DNA of 64,000 nt. Origin: Ursus arctos (lineage: Eukaryota; Chordata; Mammalia; Carnivora; Ursidae). A model generated the notes under the pieces. That model had not been told where the DNA came from. It made no database searches and was given only the letters and a program-made list of their open reading frames with translations. Positions within the stretch are counted from its first letter, which is position 1. Each line of letters begins with the position of its first letter. A program made the position numbers and the translations under genes. Shown piece by piece: positions 11,221 through 21,440 of the stretch. The stretch is taken from contig NW_026622797.1 in NCBI RefSeq assembly GCF_023065955.2, positions 59,393,689 through 59,457,688 on the forward strand, written 5' to 3'.

Positions 11221-11599
11221 GAGAGAGAGAGAGAAAGAAAGGATTTTTCATTATTTATTTGAAATTCAAATATACCCAAGCATCCTATATTTTTTGTTGT
11301 TGTTAAATCTGGCCAACCATACCCTGAAGGAGACTTAGAGGGAGAACCCCCGCCCCCCGACTGAAAACTGAGAGGGAGAAAGGCTAGGGGTTTGGCCATT
11401 TTCTAGGAATATGTGAGAGGACATGACAGCATGACAGGAAGGTCGGAAGACATCTAAGGAGAGTGACTGGCTGTCTAAGTACTGTCCACAGTACACAAAG
11501 TTTGGTATGTATTTATTAAATTGACACTGTTATTATTTATCTTGTTCTGACTCTATACTAATATTTACTCCCCGCCCAATATAATTGCATGCCATTTCA
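11221..11599. other. Unique non-coding stretch
   Basis: After the GA-rich tail nothing is recognisable. A C-rich patch near 11347-11359 is the only compositional feature. Confidence 0.4.
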
Positions 11600-11880
11600 T
11601 TGACAATATATTTCCATCGCCTTCATACGTGAATGACAACTTTTCTAGCTACAGATCATTTGTATACGTCCTTTTATACCTCAGAACTCTGGAGATATTA
11701 CTCTATTGTCTTTTGTCATCTAATGTCATGAACAAACCTGGCATGGGTCTGAGTTTTCTTCCTTTATAAGTAACCTGTTTTGCCTTCCTGATTATTTTCA
11801 CCATTCATTTTTACTCCTTGGAGTTAGTGACATTCAACAGGACATGCCTAACTGTTGGTACTTTTTAGTCCTACAGGATG
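11600..11880 (-). mobile_element. Ancient LINE-1/HAL1-type fragment, antisense (tentative)
   Basis: The stretch TTTTGTCATCTAATGTCATG...GAGTTTTCTTCCTTTATAAGTAACCTGTTTTGCC resembles a common antisense L1M/HAL1 segment ('TCTTTCTTCCTTTGTAGGTAACCTGTTTTTTC'). The flanks agree only loosely. I am fairly sure it is old repeat DNA, less sure of the family. Confidence 0.5.
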
Positions 11881-12202
11881 ACCCTGCTTCCTTGGCTGAT
11901 TTTGCTGAAGATCAATGCTTCCAAAGCAACTCTTCCCCTGCCACCATCAGACGCCTGCTCTCAGGTGACTGCTCAATAAATATAATTGTTTGGGTCTCTG
12001 CCTATTCCAGAAGCCAATGTTCTCTGATGTTCTGCTCTCTTGGACTGCCTCACTCCCTGAATATCAATTAATATTAGTTCACTTTCCTTGACAATGCAAT
12101 CTCCTTGTGCCAGTGGCAGCCAAGGAACTCTAGGCATACCATCAAGAACAGCAGCCACTTGCTTTCAAAAAAAAGATGTTTTTATTTTATGCATTTGTTT
12201 TT
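11881..12202. other. Unique non-coding stretch
   Basis: Nothing recognised. Frames 11844-12071 (plus) and 11973-12158 (minus) overlap on opposite strands and look accidental. Confidence 0.4.
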
Positions 12203-12398
12203 AAACATTTATTTATTTATTATTTTAGAGAGAGAGAGCATGAGAGGGAGGGGCAGAGGAAAAGGGAGAAAGATTCTTAAGCAGACTCGACGCTGAGTGT
12301 GGAGCCCCATGCGGGCCTCAATCTTATGCCCTGAGATCACAACCCAAGCTGAAACCAAGACTCGGACACTTAACCTACTGCACCAACCAGATGCCCCC
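12203..12398 (-). mobile_element. SINEC (CAN-SINE), older subtype
   Basis: Left end AACATTTATTTATTTATTATTTTAGAGAGAGAGAGC is the reversed tail. The middle has ATTCTTAAGCAGACTCGACGCTGAGTGTGGAGCCC and the right end ACTGCACCAACCAGATGCCCCC is the reversed head. An obvious target-site duplication is no longer readable. Confidence 0.92.
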
Positions 12399-12404
12399 AA
12401 AATA

Positions 12405-13240
12405 CTTTTTTAAATGCAATTTTAGGTTCACAGCAAAATTGAGCAGAAAGGACAGAGATTTCCCAAGCACCTTCTGCTTCCACTAATGCAGAGTTTCTGC
12501 CATTATCAACATTCCCCATCAGAGTGGACCTTTGTTACAATCAATGAACCTACATCAACACATTATTACCACCCAAAGTCTATAGTTTGCTTTAGGGTTC
12601 ACTCTCGCTGTTGTACATTCTATGGGTTTAGACAAACCTATAATGACATGTACCCATCATTTTAGTACATATAGAGTAGCTTCACTGCCCTAAAAATCCT
12701 CCGTGTTCTACCCACTCATCCCACCCCTCCCTCTACCCCTTGGCAACCACAGATCTTTTCACTGTCTCCATAGTTTTGCATTTTTCAGAATGTCATATAA
12801 TTGGGATCTTAAAGTATGTTGCAGTTTCAGACTGACTTCTTTCACTTAGTCATATGCATTTAAGTTTCTTCCATGTCTTTTCATGGCTTGATAGTTCATT
12901 TAGTGCTGAATTATACTCTGTTGTCTGGATACACCACAATTTATTTATCCATTTACCTACAAAAGGACATCTTGCTTACTTCCAACTTTTGGCAATTCTG
13001 AATAAAGCTGTTTAATAAAACATCTGTGTGCAGGTTCTCGTGTGAATATGTTTTCAACTCCTTTGGATAAATACTAAGGAATACAATTGCTGGATTATAT
13101 GGCAAGAGTGTGTTTAGTTTTGTAAGAAATCGCCTAACTGCATTCTCACCAGCAATGAATGAGAGGTCCTTTTGTCATCCTCAGTAGCTGCTGGTGCTGT
13201 CAGTGTTCTGGATTTGGGCCATTCTACTAGGTGTATAGTG
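12405..13240 (-). mobile_element. LINE-1 (L1M class) 3' part, antisense
   Basis: Reverse complement of an L1M 3' UTR and ORF2 end. Diagnostic words in order: GGTTCACAGCAAAATTGAGC, CATCAGAGTGGACCTTTGTTACAATCAATGAACCTACATC, CACCCAAAGTCTATAG, TTGTACATTCTATGGG, CTTGGCAACCACAGATC, TTCTTTCACTTAGTCATATGCATTTAAG, GGCAATTCTGAATAAAGCTG, CTCCTTTGGATAAATACTAAGGAATACAATTGCTGGATTATATGG. It stops abruptly near 13240, the 5' truncation point. Confidence 0.92.
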
Positions 13241-13822
13241 GGCCACCTGACTTTAAGGATCTCTGCTATCCTCTAAGTTGCGTAAAAGAGACTACTAGTT
13301 CAAATTAGCTTGGTGGTGGCTAAGGGCACTAGTTAAGTTTCTCTTCCCAGCAGGGGGGTCCATTTAGACTATAAAAACAGAATGGCATTAGGAGTGACAT
13401 TTCTAGGTCTTCATCTTATATCTGGTGAATGAATAAATGAGTGAGTGACTGAATGAATAAATGGATGGATGAATGAATGAACTTAGCTATCATCTAGCTC
13501 TGCCTCAAAAGTCCTTACAATAGATAATCTTTACAATGCTGAGATTTTATAACATAAATCTCTCTCTACTCAGGGAAATATGATATGCGCTTTTATTGAC
13601 CCACCAATGGGATGAGCCACTGCAAAAGCTTGTGCCTTCCACATTCAAGCAAAGTTTATTACTGACTTCCATTAAATCTCTAAATAAACTCCATGGAAAG
13701 ACTGTGCTCTTTCTCAAAAACAGCCTAGATCTGCTTTCTCAAACACCCAAGTTTGCATTTATCTTCCCAGGTCCCAGGACTCCATGCCCACATGTGTTTT
13801 GTGTTTTTGTTTTTTTGTTTTT
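13241..13822. other. Unique non-coding stretch
   Basis: Holds only the TGAA-type simple repeat at 13426-13481. The frame at 13596-13826 shows no family resemblance and runs into the T-rich start of the next SINE. Confidence 0.4.
13426..13481. repeat. Degenerate (GAAT)n simple repeat
   Basis: GAATGAATAAATGAGTGAGTGACTGAATGAATAAATGGATGGATGAATGAATGAA: imperfect 4-bp periodicity over about 56 bp. Confidence 0.85.
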
Positions 13823-14012
13823 GTAAAGATTTTATTTATTTATTCGACAGAGATAGAGACAGCCAGCGAGAGAGGGAACACAAGCAGGGGGAGTGGGAGA
13901 GGAAGAAGCAGGCTCATAGCAGAGGAGCCTGATGTGGGGCTCAATCCCATAACGCCAGGATCACGCCCTGAGCCGAAGGCAGACGCTTAACTGCTGTGCC
14001 ACCCAGGCGCCC
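13823..14012 (-). mobile_element. SINEC (CAN-SINE), young subtype
   Basis: Reversed tail GTAAAGATTTTATTTATTTATTCGACAG, then AGATAGAGACAGCCAGCGAGAGAGGGAACACAAGCAGGGGGAGTGGGAGAGG, then the reversed head ending GCCACCCAGGCGCC. The target is a T/G-rich site, with TGTGTTTTGTGTTTTTGTTTTT on the left repeated as TGTGTTTTTTGTTTTTG on the right. Confidence 0.97.
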
Positions 14013-14161
14013 TGTGTTTTTTGTTTTTGTTTTTGTTTTTTTAGTAGTACAAGTTCTGTGTTTATTGAGCGAACAGTATCTGCTTCTCTCTTCTGTGGCC
14101 CTCACGATTTTGAATGTTTCTTCTGTTAACCAACAAGTCCTGTAGAATTTCACATGTAGGG

Positions 14162-14528
14162 TGCTGTACACTGAATGTATGCCCCTTCGAAATTCATCTG
14201 TTGAAACCCTAACCAAAATTATGATGGTATTTGGAGAGGGGCCTATGGAGATAATGAGGCCATGAGGGTGAAGCGCTCATGGTAGGATTAGTGACCTTAT
14301 AAGAAGTCAGGAGAGAGATTGCTTCCTCTCTCTCTGCCATGTGAAGACATAACAAGAAGACAGCCTTCTGCAAACCCAGAAGAGGTCTCTCATCAGAGTC
14401 CAACCAAGAGCTGGCACCCTGATCTCAAACTTGTCAGTTTCTAGAACTGTGAGAATTAAATTTCTGTTTTATAAACCACCAAGTCTATGGTATTTTTTTT
14501 TTTTATAGCAGCCAAACGACACAAGACA
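14162..14528 (+). mobile_element. MLT1-type (MaLR/ERVL) solo LTR
   Basis: Retains the MLT1 LTR order: TGCTGTACACTGAATGTATGCCCC, AAATTCATCTGTTGAAACCCTAACC, ATGATGGTATTTGGAGAGGGGCC, GAGGCCATGAGGGTGAAGC, GACCTTATAAGAAGTCAG, GCCATGTGAAGACATAACAAGAAGACAGCC. It ends CTAGAACTGTGAGAATTAAATTTCTGTTTTATAAACCACC and AGCAGCCAAACGACACAAGACA. The length of about 367 bp fits a complete LTR, and TAGGG/CAGGG flanks could be the decayed 5-bp TSD. No internal retroviral sequence adjoins it. Confidence 0.88.
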
Positions 14529-14985
14529 CAGGGCTTCCCTTATGTTGCAAGAATATCTCTCTTGGAGTTCAAACTCTAAATTGTGCCCCTGATCCCAAGA
14601 CCGACCACGTCCAGCTTGTCCTGTGTGTAATCTGGTGTGACAGTCTCCACCATCCCATCCACTTATGGGGATCCAAATCCAAGGATTTGATATTTCAGGA
14701 ATATCACAGCTTACAAGTCTCCCACCACCAAGATGAGGACACTGGTGATAGATGCAGAACTTCAGACATGACTGAGAACAATCTTCTTTGCCTGTAACCT
14801 CCCAGTTGAAGAATATTTGTTTCCTCAATGGTGAATGGTTTTAAATAACATTCCCAAACTATTCCTGGAAATGTTTCAATATAAGGTAGTTACTCTAATG
14901 GGTAGCCTTACCTCTAAAGATAGAAGCTATTCTTGTTGAATTCTCCCTCAAATACAAGGATGATTGAGGAACATAAAGACGGATT
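14529..14985. other. Unique or unidentified stretch
   Basis: The minus-strand frame 14469-14828 (119 codons) is the longest open frame that is not mostly repeat. It begins inside the LTR's T tract and resembles no family I know. No gene is supported. Confidence 0.4.
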
Positions 14986-15002
14986 AGAAATTGGGGGAGG
15001 AG

Positions 15003-15205
15003 GGGCACCTGGGTGGCACAGAGGTTAAGCATCTGCCTTCGGCTCAGGGCGTGATCCCGGAGTTATGGGATCGAGCCCCACGTCAGGCTCCTCCGCTATG
15101 AGCCCGCTTCTTCCTCTCCCACTCCCCCTGCTTGTGTTCCCTCTCTCGCTGGCTGTCTCTATCTCTGTCAAATAAATAAATAAAAATCTTTAAAAAAAAA
15201 AAAAA
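15003..15205 (+). mobile_element. SINEC (CAN-SINE), young subtype, perfect TSD
   Basis: Head GGGGCACCTGGGTGGCACAGAGG, GATCGAGCCCCACGTCAGGC, the young block TCCTCTCCCACTCCCCCTGCTTGTGTTCCCTCTCTCGCTGGC, tail CAAATAAATAAATAAAAATCTTT plus A run. It is bracketed by a perfect 17-bp direct repeat (14986-15002 and 15206-15222). An intact duplication plus the young block argues for a geologically recent insertion. Confidence 0.98.
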
Positions 15206-15222
15206 AGAAATTGGGGGAGGAG

Positions 15223-16082
15223 TGACAGTCTTTCCTTGATACTATGAGTATTTCCCTGGCTAACACTAGACCCTCAGGATTACAAGACTGGGGGTTATAA
15301 CAGACTCAAGAAACTCTACCTCACGTTTGATCTGATTCTCAGGACCCTTGGAACGAAAAGTTAATTATGCTCTGAATCACTTTGACTCTTAACTTGGTGC
15401 AAACTCATCACTACAGAAGAAACTGAAATCGCAAAGGTACTAGTCCCATTAAAGATATGAGAAACACTACAGAGGTAGCTACTTCTAGTGGTTCTTTCCT
15501 GGAAGAAGCAAATCCAGGAAAGCTTCCTATTGCACAAAGAAATGGGAAATACCGGAAATGATGATGTAAGAAGATCTAAGTGTGGACTTAGTGGTTGGTC
15601 CTATTTAAAAGTAGGTAGAATTATGCATCTCCATACGTGGCCAACTGTTTATATTATCTGTTGGTGAACTTATTAAATAATACATCATTTTTATATACAG
15701 TTAAAATTATCTAAGTCTTTGGTCCTAAATGCTCCATAACTCCTTTTCCTAGTCCTCTGTTCTTTTCCCGATTGTTCCTCTAAAGAAACAAGAAGGATAA
15801 CATCTCCTTTGTGGGATAAGCCCCAGCCACTTTTTGAGGCGCTAACTATTTTGGAGAAGTGAAGGAAGAGCAGCACAAAATATTTTTTTAAGAGTTGGAG
15901 GAGCCAAGATATCCAGATGCCAATAAGGAAGACAGTCATAGAGGAATGTTTGCCCCCTTTTGAATAGATACTCCTTTGTTTAACACATTAGTATACATGG
16001 ATTTCTGGGGTTCATTTTCTCCTTTACTCATATATGAGTTTCTCCTCCTTCCAAGGAGTGGATTGAAGGAGAAGATAAATTG
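15223..16082. other. Unique non-coding stretch
   Basis: No element or gene recognised. The minus-strand frame 15691-15939 has no resemblance to a known protein. Confidence 0.4.
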
Positions 16083-16235
16083 CAGTGGTTCCCAAACGTG
16101 TCTGCCCATTAGAATTACCTGAGAGCATGAAAAACACTGATGACCGTGTCTCCTCCCTCACTCCCAGATACCGCAATTTAGGTGGTCTGGGATACGGTCT
16201 GCATTTTTGAATGTTTAAATCTCCATGTAAAGTTA
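16083..16235 (+). mobile_element. MER5-type hAT-Charlie fragment
   Basis: Begins CAGTGGTTCCCAAACGTGTCTGCCCATTAGAATTACCTGAGAGC, which matches the MER5A terminus 'CAGTGGTTCTCAAACTTGGCTGCACATTAGAATCACCTGGGG'. AGATACCGCAATTTAGGTGGTCTGGGATACGG follows the inner segment. The right terminal repeat is missing. Non-autonomous DNA transposon relic. Confidence 0.75.
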
Positions 16236-16267
16236 GTATTCACATGACTTTGGGCATCCCTTTCATT

Positions 16268-16378
16268 GGGCTGGGACACATTAAAATCACCTGGGAGAGT
16301 TAAAAAAAAAAAAATACAATGCCAGAGTATATGTCCCAGAGCTCCTGAGTCAGAACCTCAGATGAAAGGCTTGAGCTC
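16268..16378 (+). mobile_element. Second MER5-type hAT-Charlie fragment
   Basis: GGGCTGGGACACATTAAAATCACCTGGGAGAGTTAAAAA, then ATGTCCCAGAGCTCCTGAGTCAGAACCTCAGATG, reproduces the MER5 'CTGCACATTAGAATCACCTGGGGAGCTTTTAAAA' segment and its 'TGATTCAGAATCTC' part. It lies about 30 bp from the previous piece in the same orientation, so it is a second insertion or a duplication. An internal A run of 13 has expanded at 16303-16315. Confidence 0.6.
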
Positions 16379-17039
16379 CTCGGTGATTTCTGTGCACGCC
16401 CTGCTCAAGAACTGCTGGCAGACAGCAGTGATTATAGGCAACAGCAGTCTTCATTAGCACGGCTATTACCTGAATAAATAGACTGTAACAAATGCCTGGA
16501 GCACCTTCTTTCCTTCTCTCTAGGATTCCATGCCTCACACCCCCTTTTACAATTTGGACTGAACATAATTCATTGCCTAAATGCTTTCGTGTAAAACTCA
16601 CAGCCACCTGACTGTGGTCTTCTCTGCATTCCCTCAGGACGTACATGGCCTTTCAGTGGCTCTGCCCTGCCTCATTCCTAACATGCCCCCTGTGAGTACG
16701 CTCTCGTGCCAGCTTAATTGAAAGCTTCCTGAGGGCAAAGACTTCATTGGTTTCCTGGTTTGGACTCCACATTACCCTTTCTCTGTTGTCCAATGTAATG
16801 TCTTGGGTGTTGCAAAGCACAGTACAGATTTCATACATGTAGAGAGAAATGAGTTCAAGGGGTATATTACGTAACTGAAAAGTTAAAAAGCATATTCATG
16901 TGTACCTAATGCTAGATGAAAACATTGAATGGATAATTCGTCTGGTGGGTGACAAATGTTTAATATTTCAGGATCTCTGAACTACATTATTCTGTATTGT
17001 GTTTTGTATTTTATAAAGAACTTCTAAAGTCACCAACCT
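16379..17039. other. Unique stretch, possibly old LINE-2
   Basis: The words GAAAGCTTCCTGAGGGCAAAGACTTCATTGG (16721-16751) recall the L2 'GCTCCATGAGGGCAGGGAC' segment, but the surrounding sequence does not align well enough to call. Confidence 0.3.
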
Positions 17040-17195
17040 ATGTGATTGCTGCTATCACCCTAAGAACTAGAAAAGGATGCTTTGTAGATGCATAAAGCTG
17101 TGGCCCAGAGGGGAGGTGAACTACCCAGACCCCACTTGACAACTGGCAGAACCAGGTGTAAAACTCATCCCTCCTGACTTTCAGTCCAAGTAGTT
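17040..17195 (-). mobile_element. MIR SINE
   Basis: Reverse-complement MIR signature: GCTGTGGCCCAGAGGGGAGGTGAACTACCCAGACC, ACTGGCAGAACCAGGTGTAAAACTCATCC, CTGACTTTCAGTCCAAG. These correspond to the MIR 'GGCCCAGAGAGGTTAAGTAACTTGCCC', 'GGCAGAGCCGGGATTCGAACCC' and 'CTGACTCCAGAGCCC' parts. Confidence 0.78.
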
Positions 17196-17316
17196 CTTTC
17201 CTGTCCCCATGACCTCAGCCATCTCCCGTTCACTCCTGACTCTCACATCTGCATCTTCAGGCCTCATCTCTCTCCTGAGATCCTCATTTCTAATTATATT
17301 TGAAAGAACCCCACCC

Positions 17317-17499
17317 GGAATGCCTGGGGGGCTCATTTGGTGAAGGATCTGCCTTTGGCTCAGGATCCCGGGATCAAGCCCCACATTGGGCTCCCTGCTT
17401 ATCAGGGAGTCTGCTTCTCCCTCTCCCTCTGCCCTCTTCTCCTCCCTCCCGCTCATGCGTGCTCTCTTTCTTTCTCTCAAATAAATAAATAAAATCTTT

Positions 17500-17500
<1 letters not shown>
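17317..17500 (+). mobile_element. SINEC (CAN-SINE)
   Basis: Head GGAATGCCTGGGGGGCTCATTTGG (diverged), CCCGGGATCAAGCCCCACATTGGGCTCCCTGC, CT-rich middle, tail CTCAAATAAATAAATAAAATCTTTAG. A GAAA array grows out of the tail. CCCCACC at 17310-17316 and TCCCACC at 17600-17606 are probably remnants of the TSD outside the tail array. Intermediate subtype. Confidence 0.93.
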
Positions 17501-17581
<81 letters not shown>

Positions 17582-17595
17582 AAAAGAAAGAATGA
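17499..17595. repeat. (GAAA)n microsatellite from a SINE tail
   Basis: About 24 GAAA units with one dropped base near 17534 and an A-rich end. It directly continues the SINE A tail, the usual birthplace of such arrays in carnivorans. Confidence 0.96.
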
Positions 17596-17699
17596 AAATC
17601 CCACCTGCACAGTCTAGCAACACGGCAAACTCATTAGTCCTCAAAGGGAGCTTTTATCAGGCATCTTCTTCCTTTCTTTCCAAATTCTAGGTTTCTGTA

Positions 17700-18362
17700 T
17701 TTCTTTTAACAACTTTGCCATCTTCTCATTTTCCATTTCTCTTCTTTCATCCACTTTTCTTACCTCATCACTTGCAAGGTCCCATTGATTCAGTCCCAAC
17801 AATGTCTCCCATCTCTGCCTTCTTTTCCACGCCCACTATTTTCCCATGCGGGCATGACCCCAGCAGTCCTCCCAGGAGTTCCTGCCTTCAGCGCAGTCTC
17901 TCCAATCCTTTTCTCTCTCTTCCTCCTATCCTAAACCACATATTTAGTTACCACATTCTTTCATTCAACGGTCTTCTGTTTCTTAAAGAAAAACTAAAAA
18001 ATCTTTTAGGGCCTTTCATAGTCTGCCCATAAACAATCTTTCTCATGTTAGGTTTCCACAGATCTTATCCCAGACACTCAGAACTGTTCACTGTTCCCTA
18101 AACAGGTCAAATAAGTTCATTTCTGTGCCTTTTTACACTTTCAAGGGTTTGGGCTCTCAGTCTAAATGACCTTTTGCTGCCCTGCATTCTTACGCTCTTT
18201 ATTGTTGAAAACCTACTCTGCCAAGAAAGCCCAAGTTAAACAATATTCCTTGTTTGTGAATCTTCTTCCAGTCTCCAGCTTTAGTTCTGGCTGAGATCAT
18301 CCATACACTCTTTTAGGACTTTAATTTGTACTTCTCTTACCACATTTAATTTTATGTCATGA

Positions 18363-18402
<40 letters not shown>

Positions 18403-18560
18403 CCCACCTAGAATGAGGCTTCTTGGGAGCAAGATTCAAGTTTTGGTCAACTTGAGACAACATGGATCATAAATATTTATATGAACTTATTTTTTTGTAT
18501 TTTCCACCAATCAACACAATCTTGAATATATATGAGGTAAATAAATGCTGGATTGAATTA
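17700..18560 (+). mobile_element. LINE-2 (L2) segment interrupted by a TG repeat
   Basis: The pyrimidine-rich order fits L2: CAATGTCTCCCATCTCTGCC, GGGCCTTTCATAGTCTGCCC, CAGATCTTATCCCAGACACTCAG, AAACCTACTCTGCCAAGAAAGCCC, TACTTCTCTTACCACATTTAATTTTATG, then, after the TG repeat, CCACCTAGAATGAGGCTTCTTGGGAGC. The last equals the L2 'CCACTAGAATGTAAGCTCC' stretch. The frame at 17715-18032 inside it is accidental. Confidence 0.68.
18365..18399. repeat. (TG)n microsatellite
   Basis: Seventeen or so uninterrupted TG dinucleotides inside the LINE-2 segment; likely length-polymorphic. Confidence 0.97.
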
Positions 18561-20424
18561 CAGAAAGACTCATGTGTCCCATAGTGAGTTAGAATTGAGG
18601 ACTTCTAAGGTTTTAATTTCAATATTGAATAGTTGTTTCCAATTTTATAATTGATGAGTCATTTAATAAAAATTTGCTTAATTAGAAATATTTCTGGGAC
18701 TCATATATTTTAAGTAGTGGAAGAAACCTGCATATCACATATAAGATAGGTTTGGACTCCCCCCCGCTTTGCTCACCTGCCCGGCAACGCATCCATCAGC
18801 CCATCAGGATTACACCTGAGCCAAGTCTTAATCAGTGAGACAGGGTCCGAATACATGTGAAATGCATAGAATTCATCATTTGCAATTCCAACTTTACATT
18901 TCTATTAAAAACACCTTTTCCCTTGTTAGCCCATTATAAACCAGGTCCACAATTTAAAAACCTGTAGCTCAGCTGAAAAACTATATTTTTGTTAAATAAG
19001 AGTGAATCAGGATTAAGTACTTTGAGATAATTTTTTATTAAAGACTCACAATGAATCACTATAAATACCATTGCCTAAAAATACATTATTTTATTTGCAA
19101 TTTGGTTTTACTAGAGTTTTCTTTCTTTTCCTCTTCCCAAGAATTCTACTTTTACCAAACCTTAGTTATTAAAACAAATGGAAATAATAGAAATAGTACT
19201 ATTTACAAACACTCTTGAAGTTATTTTGATAAAGTGCTATTCTAATAACTATTCACAACTATATGCTTATTATGTAGAATTTAACCAAACAGTAAATGTG
19301 AAAGAAAAAGAGCAACCCACAAAATATTGATGGAACTTGACTGAAGTCCACATTTTTTTTTCAATTGGGCAAATTTCTATTATTGATCTGTTATTGATAT
19401 GTAGACTTAAAATCAATCTTGGTTTAGTACCAGATCTTGAAATGTCAAATATCCTTCCTTGCTTGAGATACATAATTTACTTTAAGCTGTAGAAAACAGT
19501 CATTAATAAATTTGGATTGCACAGCAAAGTATTTAAAGGATAGCTAAAAATGAATTGCTGTATAATAGTAACACTACCCTCATCAATAACAAACACCTAA
19601 AAGGGGTCATTCCCTTTAATGACATTTATTGTTCTTCCGAAAGAATAAACAACAAAACCTGACTGTATTGAATGCAAAGAAAAAAATGGAGCATTCTTGA
19701 TTCAAAGATTGGGCATGCCAAATATCAATTCTATTGAGAATCTGTATTATGCCAAACAGCAATTCTCTTGAGAATTATTATTGAATCAACAATTTATGCC
19801 TATCTTAGGAACACCATTATTTAATTTTATCACAAGAATACTCAGTTAAGTTTGCTTGTTGGCATCCAATATACAAACCAGCATGTTTGAAATGAGTGGG
19901 ATGTTTTCACCGGCAACCAGTTTATCAATAGCGAAGGTAAAGCCACATTGGCTAGCTGTTTAGACTTGAGGCCATGGCATTTCTCAACCAACTTTGAACA
20001 TATCACAATTTTCAATTTTTCAGTTGGAATATCCTTGCCCACTAAAAACACATTAAAAAGAAGGGACAGCTGAAGCAGAGGAAGGCAGCTACAGAGTCAT
20101 AGTTATAACATGTCACTTTTTGGGAATCCAAAAATATTGACTTTAGTACCCTTTGGGTTTGTCCATATGATTATGAATGAAAAAAGAAACAAGCAAGCAT
20201 ATTTTTGTCTATGGAATTCTATCATTATCAGTCCCATGAATACTGTTGCCAAGATAGCTGATTTTCTCTACATTTTATTTCTCCACCATGGGCAGAGATT
20301 TTTTGTTTTTAAGGCACGTGAAACACATTTTTCATGCTGATATAATTCTCCTGTAGCTTAAATGACTCATTCTTATTGGATTATATAACAAAGTACAAGA
20401 TGCCTAAATGCTCACTTTTCAAAA
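18561..20424. other. Unique non-coding stretch
   Basis: No gene or named element apart from the 34-bp duplication at 19715-19782. A short C-rich patch (18759-18800) stands out in otherwise AT-rich DNA. The open frames are unremarkable. Confidence 0.45.
19715..19782. repeat. 34-bp tandem duplication
   Basis: ATGCCAAATATCAATTCTAT..., starting at 19715, is followed directly at 19749 by ATGCCAAACAGCAATTCTCT.... The two copies differ at a handful of positions. Confidence 0.85.
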
Positions 20425-21440
20425 CATTTTACTGTGGAAAATTTCCAACATACACAGAAGAATAGAAAATTTTAATAAACCATATTTACTCACCACTCCA
20501 GCTTCAAAGCATTACCAATATTTTTCCACTTTTTGTTTCATTTACAGCCCATCCTACTTTTTCTGGAGTTTATTAAAGCAAATCTCAAATATTATGTCAT
20601 TTTACCTATAGGCACCCCATTATGCATCTCCACCAATAAGGGCAATTTCTTCTAATCTATCACATCATTATCACATCTCACAAAAATGACAGTGATTCGT
20701 ACTTATTTTCTAATACTCAGTCCATATTCAAGTTTTCCTAATGTCACAAAGATGTCTATTTACAGCTGATTTGTTCGAATCATGAACAGAAAATACTGAA
20801 TTCCATACAAGCATACATTGCTTTGAATGTAATTTTCTTAAGTCTCTTCTTTTGGAGATCACTCTATGTTAACTATATAGTGGTGTTCCTCATTTCTTTT
20901 TTCTTTTCTTTTTTTTTTCTTTCTTTCTTTCTTTTTTTTTTCTATCGTATCACTATATAGTACCATCTTCTACTCAATCCATTTTCTATGGATGGGCATG
21001 TATAATGTTTCTCACCTTTTCTTATTATAAATAATGTCACAACAAATAGCCTTTGCATATAGGATTTCATATTTTTCCAAAGCTATTTCAGGATAAATTC
21101 CTAGAAGTAAAGTTTCTGGTTCACAGTGTAATACATATGCTAAATTCCCCATAGGTGCTGTACTATTTCATCTTTCACCCCGTAATGTGCGAGAGCGTAC
21201 TTCTCCAAGGCCTCATCGATGCAGTATATTGTAAAACTTGTATTATTTTTGTCAATCTGATAAGTGAAAAATGATAGCTTAGTGTAGTTTTAATTTGCAT
21301 TTCTCATATTATAGTAAGGATGAGCATCTTTTCATATGTTAAAGGACCATTTGCATTTATTTTTCTGTTGATTATCTGTTCATATCCTTTGCCCATTTTC
21401 AAGTGAGTTTTTGGACTTTTTCTTCTGTTTATAGGAAGTG
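20425..21440 (-). mobile_element. LINE-1 (L1M class) 3' part, antisense
   Basis: Antisense 3'-UTR words first: CCAACATACACAGAAGAATAG, TTTATTAAAGCAAATCTCAAATATTATGTCATTTTACC, CTAATACTCAGTCCATATTCAAGTTTTCC, TTGTTCGAATCATGA. Then antisense ORF2 end: CTTATTATAAATAATGTCACAAC, GGATAAATTCCTAGAAGTAAAGTTTCTGG, TTTAATTTGCATTTCTCATATTATAG, GATGAGCATCTTTTCATATG, TATCCTTTGCCCATTTTC. A T/C-rich simple tract (20893-20942) separates the two parts. Confidence 0.9.

Noticed and set aside
10834..11251. 72-residue lysine/glutamate-rich frame and 133-residue phenylalanine/leucine/serine-rich frame on opposite strands
   Set aside because: Both are produced by the AAAG microsatellite and the adjoining SINE; no coding content.
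13784..13990. Open frames with a recurring peptide (ETASERGNTSRGSGRGRSRL...) at 13784, 32266, 57878, 62753 and a related one at 50194
   Set aside because: They are translations of the antisense SINEC body. The same peptide appears at each young antisense copy because the DNA is the same repeat, not because a protein family is encoded.
14469..14828. 119-residue minus-strand frame
   Set aside because: Longest frame not dominated by simple repeats, but it begins in an LTR poly-T tract, has no recognisable domain, and nothing supports transcription.
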